A stretch of 45,879 nt of DNA from Magnetospirillum sp. (GTDB lineage Bacteria > Pseudomonadota > Alphaproteobacteria > Rhodospirillales > Magnetospirillaceae): NCBI GenBank assembly GCA_016212565.1, contig JACRFY010000219.1:1-45879 (forward strand). The letters are read 5' to 3'. The notes beneath the pieces are model-generated. The model worked only from the letters and a program-made list of their open reading frames with translations. It searched no databases and had not been told where the DNA came from. The position numbers were made by a program, and so were the translations under genes. Positions 41,350-45,879 of the stretch are shown here, piece by piece (the stretch's first letter is position 1; each line of letters starts with the position of its first letter).

Positions 41350-42125
41350 CCTTTCCGCGCGGCCAGGGCGTGGATGACGATGGCAGCGGTCGCCGCCACG
41401 TTGAGAGACTGTACGCGCCCGCTTCCGGCAATGGTCGCCAGCTCTTCGCAGGCGGCCAGGGTTGCGGGTGGCAGGCCATGTTCTTCATTGCCCAGCACCA
41501 CCGCCAGCGGTTGGCCGCCCTCTGCCAGCATGGCCTCCAGCGGTCGGCCCTGACCGAGCGCCGTTCCCACGACTCGATAGTGTTGCCCCAACTGCTTGAG
41601 CATTGTCGGAAACCGTGGGGCACGGTAGACCGTAAGCCATTCCAGTCCGCCTTCGGCAACGCGGAGGGCGGCATCCGAGGGCAGGGCTTGGCCGGGATGG
41701 TCGGAGACCACCAATCGCTCCATTCCGAAGAATGCCATGGTGCGGGCAATGGCCCCCAGATTGTGTGGGTTGCTCACGCCATCCAATAGCAAGAGAGGTT
41801 GCCTGGCGGCGGCCCACAACCGGGCCTCGTCGAGGTCGAAGGCGGGAACCGGCTTGAGGCGGGCGATGGCGACGATGCCCCCATGAAGCTGGGTGCCAGC
41901 GATCTTCGCCAATTCGTCCCCCTTAACCAAGCGGTAGGGCTTGCGATGGGCGGCGAGCAGGCTGCAGAACGGCCCCACCTGCGGCTTGATGCGGTCGTCG
42001 TAAAACAATCGCTCGACGCGAGCCGGATCGTTGGCGAACAGCGCGGCCACGGCCGGTAGGCCGGTGACACGCTCGGTGTCCGGCACAGCGGGCTGAGAAC
42101 GGTGGGGGCGGGGATATCGGGCCAT
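41346..42125 (-). CDS. TrmH/SpoU-family RNA 2'-O-methyltransferase
   Basis: The ATG at 42123-42125 gives 259 residues. An N-terminal substrate-binding domain (about 18-90) precedes the SPOUT domain with its three motifs: [23 protein letters not shown] and [18 protein letters not shown], the last forming the trefoil knot SAM pocket. It methylates ribose in tRNA or 23S rRNA; the exact site cannot be set from sequence. The tracked ORF start 30 codons upstream is in the divergent spacer. Confidence 0.92.
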   Translation of the reverse strand: MARYPRPHRSQPAVPDTERVTGLPAVAALFANDPARVERLFYDDRIKPQVGPFCSLLAAHRKPYRLVKGDELAKIAGTQLHGGIVAIARLKPVPAFDLDEARLWAAARQPLLLLDGVSNPHNLGAIARTMAFFGMERLVVSDHPGQALPSDAALRVAEGGLEWLTVYRAPRFPTMLKQLGQHYRVVGTALGQGRPLEAMLAEGGQPLAVVLGNEEHGLPPATLAACEELATIAGSGRVQSLNVAATAAIVIHALAARKG

Positions 42126-42189
42126 CGCGTCTTGCCTTGGCCGGCGGGCGAGCGCACCATCGCGCCGCCGAACCGACGAGGACCCTGTT

Positions 42190-42777
42190 GTGCCGCGCCT
42201 GATCCTGTTCAACAAGCCTTATGACGTGCTCAGTCAATTCTCTGATCGCGAGGGCGGGAGAACGACGTTGAAATCCTTCATCGGCACGCCTGATGTCCAT
42301 CCCGCCGGCCGCCTTGACCGCGATTCCGAGGGGCTGCTTGTACTCAGCGATGATGGTCCGTTGATCGCCCGCATCAGCCAGCCGCGCCACAAGCTCCCCA
42401 AGGTCTATTGGGCGCAGGTCGAGGGAATTCCCGATCCGGCGGCCCTGGAGCGCTTGCGTCGCGGCGTCGAGTTGAACGACGGCCCGACCCTGCCGGCAGG
42501 TGCCGAGGCGATGGACGAACCGGAAGACCTGTGGCCTCGCGATCCACCGATCCGTTTCCGTGCGCACATTCCCACCAGTTGGATCGCCCTGACACTGACC
42601 GAGGGACGCAATCGCCAGGTACGGCGCATGACGGCAGCGGTCGGTTATCCGACCTTGCGGCTCATCCGTTGGTCGGTTGGGGCTTGGACTCTGGCGGGAC
42701 TGATGCCGGGGCAATGGCGGGAGGAGCCGCTGCCGCGGGTCTCGCCGCCAGTTCGGTCTCGCCGCCCACGGCCTTGA
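42190..42777 (+). CDS. RluE-type 23S rRNA pseudouridine synthase
   Basis: A 195-residue enzyme of the RsuA family with a GTG start at 42190. It has no S4 domain. [21 protein letters not shown] holds the catalytic Asp (GRLDRDSEG) and [25 protein letters not shown] the family motif. It is closest in layout to RluE, which modifies U2457 of 23S rRNA in E. coli. After [13 protein letters not shown], where the family normally ends, it has about 17 extra residues rich in Pro and Arg. These lie inside the 116-bp overlap with the convergent outer-membrane factor gene. Confidence 0.9.
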   Translation: MPRLILFNKPYDVLSQFSDREGGRTTLKSFIGTPDVHPAGRLDRDSEGLLVLSDDGPLIARISQPRHKLPKVYWAQVEGIPDPAALERLRRGVELNDGPTLPAGAEAMDEPEDLWPRDPPIRFRAHIPTSWIALTLTEGRNRQVRRMTAAVGYPTLRLIRWSVGAWTLAGLMPGQWREEPLPRVSPPVRSRRPRP

Positions 42778-44152
42778 ACAGGCTGACGGCAGCGCTCAGG
42801 CGGTCGAAGCGAGCCTGGACCATGCCTTCCTCGGCCTGATACTGGCTGCGTTCGGTATCGAGAAGTGTCATGTAGTCGAGCATGCCGAGGTTGAACGATT
42901 CCTGCGACAACGCATGCGCTTCGTGGGCGGAATCGATGACCGCCTGCTGGGCGGTGACATGATCCTGGCTGAAGCGAATGGCCGCCAAGGCGTCTTCGAC
43001 ATCGCGCAACGAGGAAATGATCGTCTTCTGGTAGTTGGCGACCAATTCGTCGTATTTGGCTCGCGCCTGGTCGATCTGGGCGCTGCTCTTGCCGAAATCG
43101 AAAATCGTGGCCGTAACGTTGGATGCCAGGGACCAATAGATCGACATCGGCGACAGCAGGATGTCGTGGGTCTGCGCGCCGTAGCCGCGCTCGCCGGTGA
43201 GAGAAAAGCTGGGCAGCATGCTGGCCCGCGCCACGCCGATGTCGGCATTGGCCGATTGCAGGCTGGCCTCCGCCTTGCGGATGTCCGGACGCCGGGTCAG
43301 CAGGTCCGAGGGCATGCCGGGAGAAAGGCGGGGGATCTGCAGGTCGTCGAGCGAGGCGCTTTTCAGTTCCAGCGCCGAGGGCGGCTTGCCGAGCAGCAGG
43401 GCCAACTTGTCGAGCGCGAATGCCGCCTGCTGGCGAATGGGCGGCAACAGCGCCTCGGCCTGGGCCAGCGCATGACGCTGCTGGGCGAGTTCGACGTCGG
43501 TGCCCTCGCCGATGCGGGCGCGTTCGCGCACCGCTTCCAGGCCCTTGCTCATGTTTTCGATATTGGAGCGAGCGACCGCTTCGCGGTCTTTGGCCTGGAG
43601 ATACTGGAAATAGGTGGTGACAACATCGGAGACCAAGGTGATGGCGATCACCTCACGGTCGAAGACGTTGGAGCGGGCCGACGCCAGGGCGGATTCCCGC
43701 GACGCGCGGTTCTTACCCCACACATCCAATTCGTAGCTGGCCGACAGGCCGTATTGATGCAGGTTCTCGGACTTTCCCTCCGGTGAGGTGGTTCGGGCGG
43801 CGATACCGGCGCGTGGCCCTGAGGCTTTGTTGATCGCTTCAGCTTTCAACGTCGGCAACAGAGCGGAGGTGGCAACGCCGGTCTTGGCTTCCGCCTGGGC
43901 AATGCGGGCCGTCGCCGCCTTGATGTCGTGATTGTTGGCGAGAGCCTCGGCAACCAGGGCATTGAGTTCGTCGGAGTTGAAGCTCTCCCACCACCGCGAC
44001 GGCGGAGCCGCCAGTTCGCTTTCACCCCCACTATTGCGGAAACCGGCGCCCAGTTCCTGCTGGGGCGCCTCGTAATCCGGAGTCAGGTTACAGGCCGGCA
44101 ACACCGCAACCGCGGCTGCCGCCAGAATGCCGGAAAAACGCTTGCCCGCCAT
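42662..44152 (-). CDS. NodT-family outer-membrane efflux lipoprotein
   Basis: Start chosen at 44152 ([21 protein letters not shown]), 9 nt after AAGGGG; 44161 is an alternative. The 496-residue protein has a lipobox LPAC (Cys near 21), then two outer-membrane efflux repeats with [41 protein letters not shown] and [19 protein letters not shown]. It would be the TolC-like exit duct of a tripartite RND pump, but no pump or adaptor gene is in the window. After SLFKAVGG, where family members usually end, an Ala/Pro-rich tail of about 35 residues lies antisense to the pseudouridine synthase gene. Confidence 0.92.
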   Translation of the reverse strand: MAGKRFSGILAAAAVAVLPACNLTPDYEAPQQELGAGFRNSGGESELAAPPSRWWESFNSDELNALVAEALANNHDIKAATARIAQAEAKTGVATSALLPTLKAEAINKASGPRAGIAARTTSPEGKSENLHQYGLSASYELDVWGKNRASRESALASARSNVFDREVIAITLVSDVVTTYFQYLQAKDREAVARSNIENMSKGLEAVRERARIGEGTDVELAQQRHALAQAEALLPPIRQQAAFALDKLALLLGKPPSALELKSASLDDLQIPRLSPGMPSDLLTRRPDIRKAEASLQSANADIGVARASMLPSFSLTGERGYGAQTHDILLSPMSIYWSLASNVTATIFDFGKSSAQIDQARAKYDELVANYQKTIISSLRDVEDALAAIRFSQDHVTAQQAVIDSAHEAHALSQESFNLGMLDYMTLLDTERSQYQAEEGMVQARFDRLSAAVSLFKAVGGETELAARPAAAAPPAIAPASVPPESKPQPTNG

Positions 44153-44214
44153 GGGTCCCATCCCCTTGACTTTTCGCAGGGGAGGATGACGCGAATGGAT
44201 GAAGAAAGCAATAT

Positions 44215-45879
44215 TTAGGCGCGTTTCCGCAGCCGGCTGCCAAGTGTTGGGGCTAGGTAGCGACCGGTATGGCTGTCCGGACACACGGCGATGTCCTCGG
44301 GTGTTCCCGCTGCCACCACACGACCTCCACCGTCCCCGCCTTCGGGGCCGAGATCGATAATCCAATCGGCTGTCTTGATGACTTCCAGGTTATGCTCGAT
44401 CACCAGGACGGTATTGCCGGTGTCGACCAGGGCCTGAATCACCTCCAGCAGCTTGCGTACGTCCTCGAAATGCAGGCCGGTGGTCGGCTCGTCGAGAATG
44501 TAGAGGGTACGCCCGGTGGCGCGGCGCGACAGTTCCTTGGCCAGCTTGACCCGCTGTGCTTCACCGCCCGACAGGGTGGTCGCCTGCTGGCCGAGATGAA
44601 TGTAATCGAGGCCGACCCGGCGCAGGGTCTCCATCTTGTCGCGGATCGACGGCACCGCTTTGAAGAAGTCGGCGGCCTCCTCGACGGTCATATCGAGGAC
44701 GTCGGCAATCGACTTGCCGCGGAAGGTGATCTCCAGCGTTTCGCGGTTGTATCGTTTGCCCTTGCAGACGTCGCATTGGACGTAGACGTCGGGCAGGAAG
44801 TGCATCTCGATCTTGATCACGCCGTCGCCCTGGCAGGCCTCGCAGCGACCTCCCTTGACGTTGAAGCTAAACCGCCCGGCTTTGTAGCCGCGGATCTTGG
44901 CCTCGGGCAGTTCGGTGAACCAGTCGCGAATCGGGGTGAAGGCACCGGTATAAGTGGCCGGGTTCGAGCGCGGCGTGCGACCGATCGGCGACTGATCGAT
45001 ATCGATGATCTTGTCGAGAAATTCGATGCCCTCGATGCGCTCGAAGGCCGTCGCCTGCTCGCGGGCATTCATCAGCCGTCGCGCCAAGGCCTTGTAGAGG
45101 GTTTCGATCACCAGCGTCGACTTGCCGCCGCCGGAGACGCCGGTGACGCAGGTCAGGGTGGCGAGGGGAATCGAAGCGGTGATGCATTTCAGATTGTTGC
45201 CGCTGGCTCCAACCACCGTCAACTGCTGGCCGCTGCCGGTCCGGCGCAACTCAGGGATGGGGATTTCGCGCACACCGGTGAGATACTGTCCGGTGATGCT
45301 GGCGGGATCGGCCATCACCTGTTCCGGCGTTCCTTCCGAGACCACCGCGCCACCGTGGATGCCGGCGCCGGGGACCATGTCGATAAGGTAGTCGGCGGTG
45401 CGGATGGCGTCCTCATCGTGCTCGACGACGATGACGCTGTTGCCGATGTCGCGCAGCCGCTTGAGGGTCGCCAGCAAGCGGTCGTTGTCGCGCTGGTGCA
45501 GACCGATGGACGGCTCGTCGAGAACGTAGAGAACGCCGGTAAGGCCGGAACCGATCTGACTGGCCAGACGGATGCGTTGGCTCTCCCCTCCCGATAGGGT
45601 GCCAGAGTTGCGCCCCAAGGTCAGGTAATCGAGGCCGACATCGACCAGGAACCCCAAGCGGTCGTTGATCTCGCGCAGGATGCGCCGGGCGATCTCGCGA
45701 TGATTGGGCCTGAGATGCTGATCCAATTCGGCGAACCAGTCGCGGGTTCGGGAAATTGAATATTCGGTGATGCTGGAAATGTCTTGGCCACGGATCTTGA
45801 CGGCCAGCGCTTCCGGCTTCAGGCGGGCGCCGCGGCAGGTTTCGCACGGGGCGGTGGTTTGGAAGCGGCCCAATTCCTC
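44215..45879 (-). CDS. uvrA: Excinuclease ABC subunit A, 3' part
   Basis: The gene runs off the right edge, so only the last 554 residues (plus the stop) are present. Seen in order: zinc-finger end [11 protein letters not shown] signature [32 protein letters not shown], Walker [22 protein letters not shown], zinc finger [19 protein letters not shown] then CDVCKGK, signature [33 protein letters not shown]. UvrA forms the damage-recognition dimer of nucleotide excision repair with UvrB. The C-terminus ([14 protein letters not shown]) is complete. The N-terminal ATPase half lies outside the window. Confidence 0.97.
   Translation of the reverse strand, partial: EELGRFQTTAPCETCRGARLKPEALAVKIRGQDISSITEYSISRTRDWFAELDQHLRPNHREIARRILREINDRLGFLVDVGLDYLTLGRNSGTLSGGESQRIRLASQIGSGLTGVLYVLDEPSIGLHQRDNDRLLATLKRLRDIGNSVIVVEHDEDAIRTADYLIDMVPGAGIHGGAVVSEGTPEQVMADPASITGQYLTGVREIPIPELRRTGSGQQLTVVGASGNNLKCITASIPLATLTCVTGVSGGGKSTLVIETLYKALARRLMNAREQATAFERIEGIEFLDKIIDIDQSPIGRTPRSNPATYTGAFTPIRDWFTELPEAKIRGYKAGRFSFNVKGGRCEACQGDGVIKIEMHFLPDVYVQCDVCKGKRYNRETLEITFRGKSIADVLDMTVEEAADFFKAVPSIRDKMETLRRVGLDYIHLGQQATTLSGGEAQRVKLAKELSRRATGRTLYILDEPTTGLHFEDVRKLLEVIQALVDTGNTVLVIEHNLEVIKTADWIIDLGPEGGDGGGRVVAAGTPEDIAVCPDSHTGRYLAPTLGSRLRKRA

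Overview
The window is about 45.9 kb of GC-rich, gene-dense DNA with roughly 52 genes, short spacers and many 4-bp ATGA overlaps. Gene content points to an alphaproteobacterium of the Rhodospirillales, most likely a Magnetospirillum-like spirillum. The clues are an HpnC/D/E hopanoid-squalene set, a GcrA-like zinc-finger protein, an NDUFAF6-like squalene-synthase-fold protein, many c-di-GMP, PAS and chemotaxis proteins, and a CULT-domain protein whose motifs and Trp/Cys positions match, as I remember it, the cereblon-like protein MsCI4 of M. gryphiswaldense. No rRNA, tRNA, CRISPR array or prophage was seen. The only mobile-element trace is a transposase C-terminus at the left edge.

Layout. 1-5.4 kb: transposase remnant, soluble chemoreceptor signalling protein, a copA copper ATPase interrupted by an in-frame TAG, a YibQ-like divergent polysaccharide deacetylase and a single-domain response regulator. 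5.5-7.6 kb: zinc alcohol dehydrogenase and tpiA. 7.6-10.2 kb: a sulfur-handling operon (DsrE-like, TusA, SQR-like flavoprotein, DUF1641) with a C-tract/G-tract operator overlapping its predicted promoter. 10.3-15.9 kb: pal, sodB, hpnC-hpnD-hpnE, a divergent NDUFAF6-like gene and a PagL-like lipid A deacylase. 16-21.3 kb: GcvR-like ACT protein, exported EF-hand-like protein, hybrid PAS histidine kinase, phytase-like lipoprotein, and a Crp/Fnr regulator with a DUF2892 membrane protein. 21.4-29 kb: putA, a membrane cytochrome c and the four-gene Anbu proteasome/transglutaminase/alpha-E/ATP-grasp operon.

29-36 kb: PA2779/PA2778-type pair, trmFO, a PP2C/SpoIIE phosphatase, tandem DUF4170 protein, thioredoxin-like [2Fe-2S] ferredoxin, CULT protein and a PAS/GGDEF-like/EAL protein. 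36-41 kb: small proteins, two nearly identical cold-shock genes with a shared, structured leader of about 122 nt and matching promoters, an HD-GYP-hemerythrin fusion, and an LpxL-type acyltransferase directly downstream of the second csp. 41-45.9 kb: parvulin PPIase, TrmH-family methyltransferase, RluE-type pseudouridine synthase overlapping tail-to-tail with a NodT-type outer-membrane factor, and the 3' part of uvrA running off the right edge.

The strongest items for follow-up are the paired csp leaders (two-copy conservation, hairpins held with changed loops, same promoter spacing), the csp2-acyltransferase arrangement, the sulfur operon operator, the CULT protein, the Anbu operon, the interrupted copA, and the 116-bp antisense coding overlap. 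All functions are inferred from motifs read by eye; no database search was run.
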